Shown here in pieces: positions 54,748 to 63,467 of a stretch of DNA of 64,000 bases. This DNA is from an uncultured Flavobacteriaceae bacterium (GTDB lineage Bacteria; Bacteroidota; Bacteroidia; Flavobacteriales; Flavobacteriaceae), in contig CALSUF010000004.1 in assembly GCA_943789465.1 (NCBI GenBank), positions 1-64,000 of the forward strand, read 5' to 3'. The notes beneath the pieces are model-generated. The model had not been told where the DNA came from, made no database searches, and saw only the letters and a program-made list of their open reading frames with translations. Each line of letters opens with the position of its first letter. Position 1 is the first letter of the stretch. The position numbers were made by a program, and so were the translations under genes.

Positions 54748-55533
54748 TTAAGATAAGTCTAATTTGATTTTTTCAATCAAATCTTGTGTATCTGAGTAGA
54801 TCACAAACTCCCCGTTATTCACATAGGAAACCTGCCCGGTTTCTTCACTTACCACCAATGCTAATGCATCTGTCTTCTCGGTAATGCCAATCGCAGCACG
54901 GTGACGTAGTCCAAAACGTGAAGGGATGTTTTTCTCGTTATTGACAGGGAGAATTACCCGAGTGGCTTTGATGGTATTATTTGAAATTATAATAGCACCA
55001 TCGTGAAGAGGGCTATTCTTAAAAAAGATACTTTCTAGTATGGGTTGCGTAACAGCAATTTTCATATCATCTCCAGTTTCTACTAAAAAATCTAAATTAT
55101 TATTGCGTTCGACGACGATAAGTGCTCCTGTTTTTGTGCTCCCCATTTTGGTGCAAGCCTTTACAATAACTTCAGCGTCAGAGGTGTTAGTAGGTTGTGC
55201 TTTTACAAAACTAAACCGTTTCAAGAAAGAGCCACTTTTACTCAAATTTGTGGAGCCAATCATTAATAAAAATTTACGAATTTCAGGTTGAAAAACTACA
55301 ATTAGAGCAATAATTCCAACACTCATAAAACCACCTAAAATATTACTTAGCATCCGCATTTCTAATACATCTACCAATAAATAAAAGAGATAAAAAATAA
55401 CAATCCCAAAAAAGATATTGATGGCGACTGTTCCTTTTATTAATTTATAGACATAGTATAGCAAAAAAGCAACTAAAATGATGTCGATGATATCTAATAT
55501 ATTGAAATCTAATAAGTCTTTGAATATGTCCAC
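54748..55533 (-). CDS. cdaA: diadenylate cyclase CdaA (DisA_N domain)
   Basis: CdaA makes c-di-AMP from two ATP and sits in the inner membrane. Three membrane segments fill about the first 90 residues, followed by the cyclase domain with DGAIIISNN and RHRAAIGITE, the two catalytic motifs. The start is uncertain. The open frame begins at a TTG (55563), but that codon lies within a TATATTTG that looks like a -7 element. A GTG at 55531-55533, giving VDIFKDLLDFNILDIIDI and about 261 residues, is more plausible. It lies 44 bases downstream of folP, a common order in Bacteroidota. Confidence 0.85.
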   Translation of the reverse strand: MDIFKDLLDFNILDIIDIILVAFLLYYVYKLIKGTVAINIFFGIVIFYLFYLLVDVLEMRMLSNILGGFMSVGIIALIVVFQPEIRKFLLMIGSTNLSKSGSFLKRFSFVKAQPTNTSDAEVIVKACTKMGSTKTGALIVVERNNNLDFLVETGDDMKIAVTQPILESIFFKNSPLHDGAIIISNNTIKATRVILPVNNEKNIPSRFGLRHRAAIGITEKTDALALVVSEETGQVSYVNNGEFVIYSDTQDLIEKIKLDLS

Positions 55534-55577
55534 TAGGTCAGAAAATTTTAATAAATATAACAAATATAAAATGAACG

Positions 55578-56402
55578 CTATTTTTGAAGCGCCTTGTGAA
55601 GTTTAATACATTCCATTGCTTCTTTTACGTCATGCACCCTCAACAGTTTTGCACCTTTTTGAAGTGCCACCATATGAAGTGCTGTACTTCCGTTAAGCGC
55701 TTGGTCTGCAGTAGTGTTTAGGGTTTTGTAAATCATTGATTTTCTAGAAACCCCTGCCAAAATCGGAAGGTTTAGATTTTTATAATAATCTAACATCCCC
55801 AAAAGCTCAAAATTCTGTTCTAAAGTTTTTGAAAATCCAAACCCCAGATCTAAAATAATATCTTTTATTTGGTGAGTTTTTGCTAATTCAATGCGTTTTG
55901 AAAAATAACTATACACCTCTTTTATCACATCAGAATAGTCTGTCATTTGCTGCATCGTTTGCGGTGTACCTCTCATGTGCATCATTATGTAGGGAACATC
56001 GAGCGCTCCAACCACTTCAAACATTAGTGGGTCTTGTTGTCCACCAGAAATATCATTGACGATTGCAGCTCCTGATTCTATAGCCGTTTTGATGACACCA
56101 CTTCTAAAACTGTCAATAGAAATAAGACTTTCAGGGAAGTTATTGACCACAGCGTTCACTATGGGGATGAGTCGTTTTAGTTCCTCTTCTTCAGACACAA
56201 AATCTGCGCCAGGGCGCGAACTATATGCGCCAATATCAATAAAAGCAGCCCCTTCTTTGAGTAGTTTTTCAACTTGATTCAAAACACTTTTCTTATCCTT
56301 AAAACGTCCACCATCATAAAAAGAATCGGGAGTTACATTTAAAATACCCATTACTTTAGGCGTATTCAAGTCAATTAGTTGGCCGTTACAATTGAGAGTC
56401 AT
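55578..56402 (-). CDS. folP: dihydropteroate synthase
   Basis: FolP joins para-aminobenzoate to the pterin pyrophosphate in folate synthesis. The 274 residues carry MGILNVTPDSFYDGG, IDIGAYSSRPGAD, ISIDSFRSGV, AIVNDISGG, MHMRGTPQTM, ILDLGFGFSKT, LAGVSRKSM and the terminal LLRVHDVKE. All known active-site loops are present. It is upstream of cdaA on the same strand and diverges from a DUF1599 gene. Confidence 0.96.
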   Translation of the reverse strand: MTLNCNGQLIDLNTPKVMGILNVTPDSFYDGGRFKDKKSVLNQVEKLLKEGAAFIDIGAYSSRPGADFVSEEEELKRLIPIVNAVVNNFPESLISIDSFRSGVIKTAIESGAAIVNDISGGQQDPLMFEVVGALDVPYIMMHMRGTPQTMQQMTDYSDVIKEVYSYFSKRIELAKTHQIKDIILDLGFGFSKTLEQNFELLGMLDYYKNLNLPILAGVSRKSMIYKTLNTTADQALNGSTALHMVALQKGAKLLRVHDVKEAMECIKLHKALQK

Positions 56403-56507
56403 AAAAAGGGATCGTTGCTAGTTTTTGTCAAGATTTAAAACTTTAAACCATAAATCTTGATGTTTTGAATATTTTAAGCGAAATTTACGGAAAATTCGAT
56501 TTATTTC

Positions 56508-57044
56508 ATGCAAAATACTTCAAAAGAATACGACGCTGTTGTACAAGTCTGCCAAGAATTGTTCAGTAAAAAGATGAAAGACTATGGGTGCGCGTGGCGA
56601 ATTCTTAGACTACCTTCGTTGACAGATCAAATCTTTATCAAAGCACAACGCATTAGGGGGCTTCAGCAAAATGCCGTTCAAAAAGTAGATGAAGACGCTG
56701 CAAGTGAGTTTGTGGGTATCATCAATTATTGTGTGATGGCTCTTATTCAAATAGAAAAAGGAGTTGTAGAACAACCTGACCTGTCATTTAAAGAAACTGT
56801 TGCACTGTATGAAGATAAAATTGCCATCACCAAACAATTAATGATGGATAAAAATCATGACTATGGAGAAGCTTGGCGTGATATGCGTGTTAGCTCTTTA
56901 ACAGATTTAATTTTACAAAAATTATTACGTGTCAAACAAATAGAAGACAATGCGGGTCATACACTCGTTAGCGAGGGTATTGATGCCAATTATCAAGATA
57001 TGATTAATTATGCCATCTTTGCTTTAATTCACTTAAACAAATAA
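56508..57044 (+). CDS. DUF1599 protein
   Basis: This 178-residue soluble protein is made of two similar halves. Each has an ILK-like KxxDYGxAWRxxRxxSLTDxIxxKxxRxxQ pattern: KMKDYGCAWRILRLPSLTDQ near residue 25 and KNHDYGEAWRDMRVSSLTDL near residue 125. The second half is the better conserved. The DUF1599 family belongs to a nucleotide-pyrophosphatase-like (MazG-related) group, so a nucleotide hydrolase is possible but not shown. It precedes the BT_3928-like gene by 3 bases, the usual Bacteroidota order. Confidence 0.88.
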   Translation: MQNTSKEYDAVVQVCQELFSKKMKDYGCAWRILRLPSLTDQIFIKAQRIRGLQQNAVQKVDEDAASEFVGIINYCVMALIQIEKGVVEQPDLSFKETVALYEDKIAITKQLMMDKNHDYGEAWRDMRVSSLTDLILQKLLRVKQIEDNAGHTLVSEGIDANYQDMINYAIFALIHLNK

Positions 57045-57047
57045 AAA

Positions 57048-58142
57048 ATGAAAATATTAGTTCCTATTTCCCGAATTTTTGTTGGAATTTTATTTATAAT
57101 TTCAGGATTTATAAAATTGAATGACCCACTAGGGTTTTCTTATAAACTTCAAGAATATTTTAGTGCAGATGTTTTAAACATCCCTTTTTTAGAGCCTTAC
57201 GCACTAATGATTTCTGTTTTTGTGGTCGTTTTTGAAGTCGTCCTTGGAGTATTTCTATTGATAGGATATAAGCCTAAATTTACCATATGGAGCTTGTTGC
57301 TCATGATTGTATTTTTTACATTTCTAACGTTTTATTCTGCATACTTTGATAAAGTCAAAGACTGTGGATGTTTTGGAGATGCTTTAAAATTAACCCCTTG
57401 GGAAAGTTTCACAAAAGATGTAGTTTTATTAGTCTTTGTATTGATTTTGTTTTTTGGGAAAACCTATATTACCCCCATTTTTAAACCTTTAGTCACCACT
57501 ATTTTAGCACTTCTCAGTTTTATTGCAAGTCTCGCTTTTGGATATCACGTATTAATGCACTTACCGAGTATTGATTTTAGAGCTTACAAAATAGGGGATA
57601 GCCTTATTGAAAATATGAGTACACCCGAAGACGCTCCTAAAGCCATTCAAGAATTTACATGGGTTTTTAATGTAGATGGAGAAGAAAAAACAATTGTTAC
57701 TGACGGGTCTTATCCAACGGTTGATGGTGATTATGTAAGTGTTGAAACAGAAGTTATTGATGAAGGTTATCAACCTTCTATTTTAGATTTCTCGATTGAG
57801 TCACAGGATGAAGATTTGACCACCGCTTTTCTTGCTGAAGAAAAACTCATAATAATAGTGTCCTATAACTTGGATACAGCAGAAAATGAAGGATTGCAAA
57901 AACTGAAAGCCTTATCAGAAAAAGCACAAGCAAAAGGCTATACTGTTATTGGATTGAGTGCATCAGGCGAAACGGCAATTGCCAACATAAATGCAACTTA
58001 TGACCTCAATTTTGAATTTTATTTATGTGACGAAAAAGCCCTCAAAACAGTGGTACGTTCTAACCCAGGTGTCTTGGAACTAAATCAAGGGACGGTCCAA
58101 CAAAAAGTACACTGGAATGATATTGATAACTTAGATCTTTAA
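57048..58142 (+). CDS. BT_3928-like membrane protein (DoxX domain plus thioredoxin-like tail)
   Basis: This 364-residue membrane protein carries a DoxX-like domain with about four membrane helices (residues 1-150, with VGILFIISGFIKLNDPLGFSYKLQEYF and the DCGCFGDAL pair of Cys). It continues into a periplasmic part of about 210 residues, whose end resembles a thioredoxin fold without the CxxC motif. The family sits between DUF1599 and tpiA in Bacteroidota. Its biochemical role is unknown; quinone or redox work is suggested by DoxX relatives. Confidence 0.85.
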   Translation: MKILVPISRIFVGILFIISGFIKLNDPLGFSYKLQEYFSADVLNIPFLEPYALMISVFVVVFEVVLGVFLLIGYKPKFTIWSLLLMIVFFTFLTFYSAYFDKVKDCGCFGDALKLTPWESFTKDVVLLVFVLILFFGKTYITPIFKPLVTTILALLSFIASLAFGYHVLMHLPSIDFRAYKIGDSLIENMSTPEDAPKAIQEFTWVFNVDGEEKTIVTDGSYPTVDGDYVSVETEVIDEGYQPSILDFSIESQDEDLTTAFLAEEKLIIIVSYNLDTAENEGLQKLKALSEKAQAKGYTVIGLSASGETAIANINATYDLNFEFYLCDEKALKTVVRSNPGVLELNQGTVQQKVHWNDIDNLDL

Positions 58143-58147
58143 ACCTT

Positions 58148-59227
58148 TTGGGGAGCTATATATTAAAAAAAATACAACATTCTTTCTGGACACTTTTAGG
58201 AGTTGTCACCACTATTTTTTTTCTGTTTAATGTCCTACCTGGCGATCCTGCTCAAATGATGTTGGGGCAAAATGAAGACCAAGCCCAATTGGCACTTGTA
58301 AAACAAAAATATGGATTTGATCAGCCCGTAATTACACAATATTTGTACTACTTAAATGATCTGTCTCCACTATCATTTCACTCGAATACTTCTGAAAATT
58401 ACACCTTTTTAAAATCACATTCGTATAATTATAAACCCCTGTTTGAAACCCCTAATACAACAGTTGTTTTGAAATATCCATACCTTCGAACTTCTTTTAC
58501 AAAGCAAGGAAAAGAAGTCAGTCAAATTCTTAAAGAAACGCTTCCAAATACTATTATTTTGGCGGTGGCATCTATATGTATTGCATTGGTTTTAGGACTC
58601 TTTTTAGGGGTGATTTCTGCTTTGTATAAAGATCATTGGGTAGACAAAACGATTTTAGTAATCAGTACATTCGGGATGAGTTTGCCTTCTTTTTTCAGTG
58701 CTATTTTGGCCGCTTGGATATTTGGATTTTTATTGCATCACTACACCGGATTAGAAATGACAGGCAGTCTTTATGAGTTAGACGATTTTGGAGAAGTCTA
58801 TCAACTCAAACTAAAAAATTTAATATTACCAGCGCTGGTTCTTGGAATCCGTCCCTTGGCGGTAGTCACACAATTGATGCGCAATTCATTATTAGAAGTT
58901 TTTAATCAAGACTATATTCGCACGGCTAGATCCAAAGGCTTGAGTGAATCTCAAATCATTTTCAAACATGCGATGAAAAATGCACTCAACCCCGTCGTTA
59001 CAGCTATTTCAGGTTGGTTTGCATCTCTGTTGGCCGGCGCTGTGTTTGTAGAATATATATTTGCTTGGAATGGATTGGGAAAAGAAATTGTAAATGCATT
59101 AAACACTTTAGATTTACCTGTAATTATGGGGGCTGTTCTAATAATTGCCCTTACTTTTGTGCTTATCAATATTTTAGTTGATATTATTTATACGTATTTG
59201 GACCCAAAAATTAAATTGAATCCGTAA
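58148..59227 (+). CDS. DppB-like ABC transporter permease without a visible partner
   Basis: This 359-residue permease of the peptide/nickel class has about six membrane segments. Its N-terminal LKKIQHSFWTLLGVVTTIFFLFNVLPGDPA fits DppB. The EAA loop is seen in EVFNQDYIRTARSKGLSESQIIFKHAMKNALNPVVT. An extra soluble stretch of about 70 residues lies between TM1 and TM2. The start is the TTG at 58148, five bases after the previous stop, since no ATG is available at the family start. No DppC, ATPase or binding protein is next to it. Confidence 0.88.
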   Translation: MGSYILKKIQHSFWTLLGVVTTIFFLFNVLPGDPAQMMLGQNEDQAQLALVKQKYGFDQPVITQYLYYLNDLSPLSFHSNTSENYTFLKSHSYNYKPLFETPNTTVVLKYPYLRTSFTKQGKEVSQILKETLPNTIILAVASICIALVLGLFLGVISALYKDHWVDKTILVISTFGMSLPSFFSAILAAWIFGFLLHHYTGLEMTGSLYELDDFGEVYQLKLKNLILPALVLGIRPLAVVTQLMRNSLLEVFNQDYIRTARSKGLSESQIIFKHAMKNALNPVVTAISGWFASLLAGAVFVEYIFAWNGLGKEIVNALNTLDLPVIMGAVLIIALTFVLINILVDIIYTYLDPKIKLNP

Positions 59228-59239
59228 ATAAAATTTAAA

Positions 59240-59728
59240 ATGAAAAACATTTTTCTAGCCTCTCTTTTCGTTACGACACTATTAAGTTGTCAAAATCGTG
59301 TAGAAACTCAATTTTCAGAAGCAGCCTTAAATGACATCTTACTGACATTAAATGACGACTCCATTTTGTTTAAATCCATCTTAGAAAAACACCAAGGCAA
59401 GACAGTATTTATAGATGTATGGGCCTCTTGGTGTAAAGACTGCCTAAAGGGTTTGCCAAGTGTGAAAGCATTACAAACAGAACATCCCGAAGTGGACTTT
59501 GTATATTTATCCTTGGACAAAACACAAAAGGCTTGGAAAAAGGGAATTAAAAGATTAGAAATTAAAGGCGATCATTATTTTATGAAATCCGGTTGGAAAG
59601 GTGCCATGGGTACATTCTTAGATTTGGATTGGATTCCGCGGTATATGATTATAGATAAACAAGGAAAAATTAAAGTTTTTAAAGCCATTGAAACAACAGA
59701 TATAACACTATTAAATAATTTAAAATGA
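59240..59728 (+). CDS. thioredoxin-like lipoprotein (TlpA family)
   Basis: This 162-residue lipoprotein has lipobox LLSC (Cys about 17) and a thioredoxin fold. The WASWCKDCLKGLPS motif supplies the redox-active CxxC pair, and the cis-Pro is in WIPRYMII. It is probably a periplasmic disulfide reductase or a cytochrome-maturation-type protein. Its stop overlaps the tpiA start (ATGA), so it shares the tpiA transcript and translation. Confidence 0.88.
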   Translation: MKNIFLASLFVTTLLSCQNRVETQFSEAALNDILLTLNDDSILFKSILEKHQGKTVFIDVWASWCKDCLKGLPSVKALQTEHPEVDFVYLSLDKTQKAWKKGIKRLEIKGDHYFMKSGWKGAMGTFLDLDWIPRYMIIDKQGKIKVFKAIETTDITLLNNLK

Positions 59729-60474
59729 GAAAACAAATTGTAGCAGGAAATTGGAAAATGAATAATGACTATGTCGATTCAGAATTATTCGTTTCTAAAC
59801 TGCTTAAGGAATTGAAGCACACCACAACCGAAGTAATTATTGCACCCCCTTTTACAAGTCTTTTGGCGTCTTCAAACTCAGTCAAAGGAAGTCAAGTTAT
59901 TGTAGCAGCTCAAAACATGCATTTTGCAGAAAATGGCGCTTACACAGGGGAGATTAGTGCCGGGATGCTCAAGAGCGTTGGCGTGAAAACTGTTATTTTA
60001 GGCCATAGTGAGCGTCGTGCTTATTTTAATGAATCCGATGCGTTATTGGCTAAAAAAGTAGATACTGCATTAGCACATAATATGCGTGCAATCTTTTGTT
60101 TTGGAGAAGAATTGGAAGATCGTAAATCGGGAAATGAAGAAGCTATTGTAGAAGCACAAATTAAAAATGCTTTATTTCATTTGCCAGCAGCGGCATGGGA
60201 GCATATCGTATTGGCATATGAGCCCGTTTGGGCGATCGGTACAGGAGAAACAGCATCCCCAGAACAAGCACAAGATATGCATGCTTTTATACGCAAAACC
60301 ATTGCCAACCAATATTCTGTGGAGTTAGCAGCAGAAGTCTCTATTTTGTATGGCGGCAGTGTGAAGCCAGCAAATGCTAAAGAAATTTTCTCAAAAGAAG
60401 ATGTTGACGGCGGCTTAATTGGCGGCGCAGCATTGGATGTAGAGCAATTTACAGCCATCATAAACGCATTTTAA
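59725..60474 (+). CDS. tpiA: triosephosphate isomerase
   Basis: It interconverts dihydroxyacetone phosphate and glyceraldehyde-3-phosphate in glycolysis. The 249 residues include the N-terminal GNWKMN (Lys in the active site), the catalytic His in ILGHSERRAYF, the catalytic Glu in LAYEPVWAIGTG with the flexible loop, and YGGSVKP. It is in an operon with the thioredoxin-like lipoprotein upstream and prmA two bases downstream. Confidence 0.97.
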   Translation: MRKQIVAGNWKMNNDYVDSELFVSKLLKELKHTTTEVIIAPPFTSLLASSNSVKGSQVIVAAQNMHFAENGAYTGEISAGMLKSVGVKTVILGHSERRAYFNESDALLAKKVDTALAHNMRAIFCFGEELEDRKSGNEEAIVEAQIKNALFHLPAAAWEHIVLAYEPVWAIGTGETASPEQAQDMHAFIRKTIANQYSVELAAEVSILYGGSVKPANAKEIFSKEDVDGGLIGGAALDVEQFTAIINAF

Positions 60475-60476
60475 AT

Positions 60477-61319
60477 TTGGCAGACTCTGTTTATATAGGC
60501 TACACATTTAAAGTTGAACCCGTTCAGCCAGGTACCGAAATTCTAATTGCGGAACTTGGCTTTTCTGGTTTTGAAAGTTTTGTAGAAACCCCTGATGGCG
60601 TCATAGCTTATATTCAAGAAGCGGATCATTTTGATGCTATTTTAGACGCTGTTCAGATTTTAAAATCTGAGGAGTTTGTCATTAGCCATGAATTTGAAAC
60701 CATAGCACAAACCAATTGGAATGCAGAATGGGAGAAAAATTTCAACCCTATTGTGGTGGATGATCAATGTGCCATTCGTGCTCCTTTTCATGAAGCATTT
60801 GATGTTGAATATGATATTGTTATCGAGCCTAAAATGAGTTTTGGTACAGGACATCATGAAACCACTCACATGATGATACAACACATTTTAGGAACAGATT
60901 TTACTAATAAATCTGTTTTAGATATGGGTTGTGGTACGGGAGTACTTGCTATTTTGGCTGAAAAAAAAGGTGCTACATCTTTAGAAGCTATCGATATTGA
61001 TAATTGGTGTTATTTGAACAGTCTAGAAAATGTATCTCGAAACGACTGTCACCACATCAATGTCTTAGAAGGAGATGCGTCTTTACTTGATGGAAAACGA
61101 TTTGATGTTGTTATAGCAAATATCAACCGCAACATTCTATTGAATGATTTAAGTACATATGTTACTTGTTTAAATGAAAATGGATTCTTATTTTTAAGTG
61201 GTTTTTATGACAGTGATTGTGAGTTAATAGAAACAACTTGCAACCAACTTAATTTGAAACTTGATAATAAATTCACACGAAACAACTGGGTTGCCCTGAA
61301 ATTCGTAAAGTCATTATGA
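60477..61319 (+). CDS. prmA: ribosomal protein L11 methyltransferase
   Basis: PrmA trimethylates ribosomal protein L11 using SAM. The 280 residues have an N-terminal substrate-recognition domain and a Rossmann methyltransferase domain. It shows MSFGTGHHETTHMM, VLDMGCGTGVLAILA and VIANINRNIL. The start is the TTG at 60477, two bases after the tpiA stop; the frame has no suitable ATG. Its stop overlaps the clpS start by four bases. Confidence 0.93.
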   Translation: MADSVYIGYTFKVEPVQPGTEILIAELGFSGFESFVETPDGVIAYIQEADHFDAILDAVQILKSEEFVISHEFETIAQTNWNAEWEKNFNPIVVDDQCAIRAPFHEAFDVEYDIVIEPKMSFGTGHHETTHMMIQHILGTDFTNKSVLDMGCGTGVLAILAEKKGATSLEAIDIDNWCYLNSLENVSRNDCHHINVLEGDASLLDGKRFDVVIANINRNILLNDLSTYVTCLNENGFLFLSGFYDSDCELIETTCNQLNLKLDNKFTRNNWVALKFVKSL

Positions 61320-61591
61320 GTACAAAAGAAAAAATCAAAGAAGAAGTAGAGGTTTCAGTTGAAGAAGGTCACTTGAATGAAATTGTCCTATTCAATGATG
61401 AGGTCAATACTTTTGATCATGTAATTGAAACTTTAGTCCATGTTTGTCATCACTCTTATGAACAGGCCGAACAGTGTTCTTTACTCGTTCATTATAAAGG
61501 AAAGTGTACCGTAAAAACAGGGGTATATGAAGAACTAGAATCTCAATGCGGTCAACTTCTAAAAGCGGGTTTAAGTGCTGAAATCGTTTAA
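61316..61591 (+). CDS. clpS: ClpS, ATP-dependent Clp protease adaptor
   Basis: ClpS hands N-degron substrates to ClpAP (or ClpC). The 91 residues include EIVLFNDEVNTFDHVIETLVHVCHHS and EQAEQCSLLVHYKGKCTVKTG, the ClpS fold motifs. It overlaps prmA by four bases. Its 3' end overlaps the convergent HMA-domain gene by four bases. Confidence 0.93.
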   Translation: MSTKEKIKEEVEVSVEEGHLNEIVLFNDEVNTFDHVIETLVHVCHHSYEQAEQCSLLVHYKGKCTVKTGVYEELESQCGQLLKAGLSAEIV

Positions 61592-61860
61592 GATTTTGCC
61601 ATGCGTCCTACCGCACAACTTACAAATGATTTTGCTTTTTTGCCAATTGAATTGACATCTCCATTTACTGGATATCCAAGTTTAGATAATAATTTTGTAG
61701 CAGATTCAACTTCACTTGCGAGTTCATTTTCAAATGAAACGGTATTAGAATTTGTATCCACGCTTACATTTTGAATGCCTTCTAAGTTATTGAGTTTAGA
61801 GATAATTGTATGGGCACAACCACCACATTTTAGATTTTGAATTTCAAGTGTTGTTGTCAT
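61588..61860 (-). CDS. heavy-metal-associated (HMA) domain protein
   Basis: This 90-residue protein has one HMA fold, with the metal-binding pair in LKCGGCAHTI (Cys-x-x-Cys) near residue 12 and GIQNVSVDTNSNTVSFEN after it. It ends in a basic Cys-containing tail (KKAKSFVSCAVGR). It could be a copper chaperone, or bind another thiophilic metal or sulfur. I start at ATG 61858-61860. It follows the persulfide-dioxygenase fusion by 11 bases on the same strand, so a link to sulfur or thiol chemistry is possible. Confidence 0.85.
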   Translation of the reverse strand: MTTTLEIQNLKCGGCAHTIISKLNNLEGIQNVSVDTNSNTVSFENELASEVESATKLLSKLGYPVNGDVNSIGKKAKSFVSCAVGRMAKS

Positions 61861-61871
61861 AAGCTTATGGA

Positions 61872-63284
61872 TTAAAGAGTTGAAGGGCATACAAATTCAG
61901 ACATTGATACATTGGTTTTTTTGAGCGCTGCAAACCCACCTGCAATATCAACGATCTTATGAAACCCTCGTGCTTTTAATATGGATGCAGCAATTACAGA
62001 GCGGTAGCCGCCTGCACAATGAATATAATACGTTTTGTGGGCATTAATTTGATCCATTTGATGGTTGATGTAATCCAATGCAAAATGTTGTAAATCGGCC
62101 ATTTTTAAATGCATCGAATTGTATTCTCCGTCTTTTCGAACATCCAAAACGTGTAGTTTGTCTTCTTTTGTCTTTACTGAAAATTCCTCTGCAGAAATAG
62201 AAGTTATCTGATCAGTCGATTTCCCCGAAGCCATCCAAGCCTGTATACCGCCTTCTAAATAGCCAAGCGTGTTGTCATAGCCAACGCGAGCCAATCTGGT
62301 TACCGCTTCTTCTGATTTCCCTTCCGGAACAACTAATAATATTGGTTGATTGATGTCTGAAATTAAAGCACCAACCCATGGTGCAAATCCACCATTAAGA
62401 CCAATAAAAACAGCTCCTGGAATGTGGTTTTTTACAAAATCTTGCTGCGTGCGTACATCTAATATAAGTGCTTCTTTGGATTTCGCCAGCTGTTCAAAAG
62501 CTTCCACAGATAAGGGGGTGTCACCATTTGCCAATACTTGATCCAAATCGGAATACCCGTTTTGATTCATTTTGGCATTTTTGGCAAAATATTGAGGGGG
62601 AGGGCTAATGCCATCCAAAACTTCGTTTACAAACTCATCTTTGGTCATGTCCGAACGCAAAGCATAATTGGTGTTTTTTTGATCTCCAATGGTGCCAACA
62701 GTTTCTTTGCTTAAATTTTTTCCACAAGCAGAACCAGCACCATGTGCAGGATATACTATTACAGAATCGTCTAAAGTCATGATCTTTGTGCGCAATGATT
62801 TGTACAACATTCCTGCTAAATCTTTTTCAGTGAGATCCGACTTTACAGCCAAATCGGGACGGCCTACATCTCCAAGAAACAGTGTGTCGCCTGTAAATAC
62901 AGCATGGTTTTTACCGGTTTCGTCCATCAGTAAATACGTCACAGATTCCAAGGTATGACCTGGGGTGTGAAGTACCTTAATCGTAATATCTCCAATCTTA
63001 AATGCTTCGTTATCGCTAGCGTTGTAACAATTGAAAGTTGTTTTGGCATTGGGTCCAAAGACAATGGTAGCTCCGGTTTTTTTAGCCAAGTCCACATGTC
63101 CCGACACAAAATCGGCATGAATGTGGGTTTCAAAAATGAACTTTATTTTTGCATTGTTAGCTGTTGCTTTATCAACGTACTGTTGTGTTTCTCTTAGAGG
63201 ATCGATAACAGCAACCTCGCCATTGGACTCGATATAGTAGGCACCTTGCGCCAAACAGCTGGTATAGATTTGTTCTATTTTCAT
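61872..63284 (-). CDS. persulfide dioxygenase-rhodanese fusion (CstB-like)
   Basis: This 470-residue fusion begins with a metallo-beta-lactamase domain (about 1-250) with ETHIHADFVSGH (iron ligands), GHTLESVTYLL and FTGDTLFLGDVGRPDLA. This is the ETHE1/CstB type that oxidises persulfides. Two rhodanese domains follow. The first (about 265-355) has VVPEGKSEEA where the active Cys loop should be, so it looks inactive. The second (about 370-460) has IHCAGGYRSV with the catalytic Cys. In known relatives this pair converts persulfide to thiosulfate or sulfite plus thiol. The gene precedes the HMA-domain gene. Confidence 0.88.
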   Translation of the reverse strand: MKIEQIYTSCLAQGAYYIESNGEVAVIDPLRETQQYVDKATANNAKIKFIFETHIHADFVSGHVDLAKKTGATIVFGPNAKTTFNCYNASDNEAFKIGDITIKVLHTPGHTLESVTYLLMDETGKNHAVFTGDTLFLGDVGRPDLAVKSDLTEKDLAGMLYKSLRTKIMTLDDSVIVYPAHGAGSACGKNLSKETVGTIGDQKNTNYALRSDMTKDEFVNEVLDGISPPPQYFAKNAKMNQNGYSDLDQVLANGDTPLSVEAFEQLAKSKEALILDVRTQQDFVKNHIPGAVFIGLNGGFAPWVGALISDINQPILLVVPEGKSEEAVTRLARVGYDNTLGYLEGGIQAWMASGKSTDQITSISAEEFSVKTKEDKLHVLDVRKDGEYNSMHLKMADLQHFALDYINHQMDQINAHKTYYIHCAGGYRSVIAASILKARGFHKIVDIAGGFAALKKTNVSMSEFVCPSTL

Positions 63285-63345
63285 GACATATGAAGTTACA
63301 TTACTGTTACAAATGTAAGTTTTTTGAAATAGCTACGATATTCTT

Positions 63346-63374
63346 TTGATAAAAAGATTATTACCTTATATTTG
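63346..63374 (+). promoter_or_regulatory. Bacteroidota-type promoter for tRNA-Arg
   Basis: TTG (63346-63348), an 18-nt spacer and TATATTTG (63367-63374) match the consensus, 12 bases before the tRNA 5' end. Confidence 0.65.
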
Positions 63375-63386
63375 CACCCTCAAAAT

Positions 63387-63460
63387 GGCCTCGTAGCATA
63401 ACTGAATAGTGCACTTGATTACGGCTCAAGAGGTTGCAGGTTTGAATCCTGCCGAGGTCA
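63387..63460 (+). tRNA. tRNA-Arg (anticodon ACG)
   Basis: The acceptor GGCCTCG/CGAGGTC includes one G-T pair. The anticodon stem CTTGA/TCAAG has loop TTACGGC, giving anticodon ACG (inosine at the wobble position after modification). The T arm is TGCAGG-TTTGAAT-CCTGC. The discriminator is A and no CCA is encoded. The length is 74 nt. The gene has its own promoter. Confidence 0.94.
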
Positions 63461-63467
63461 CGAATAA

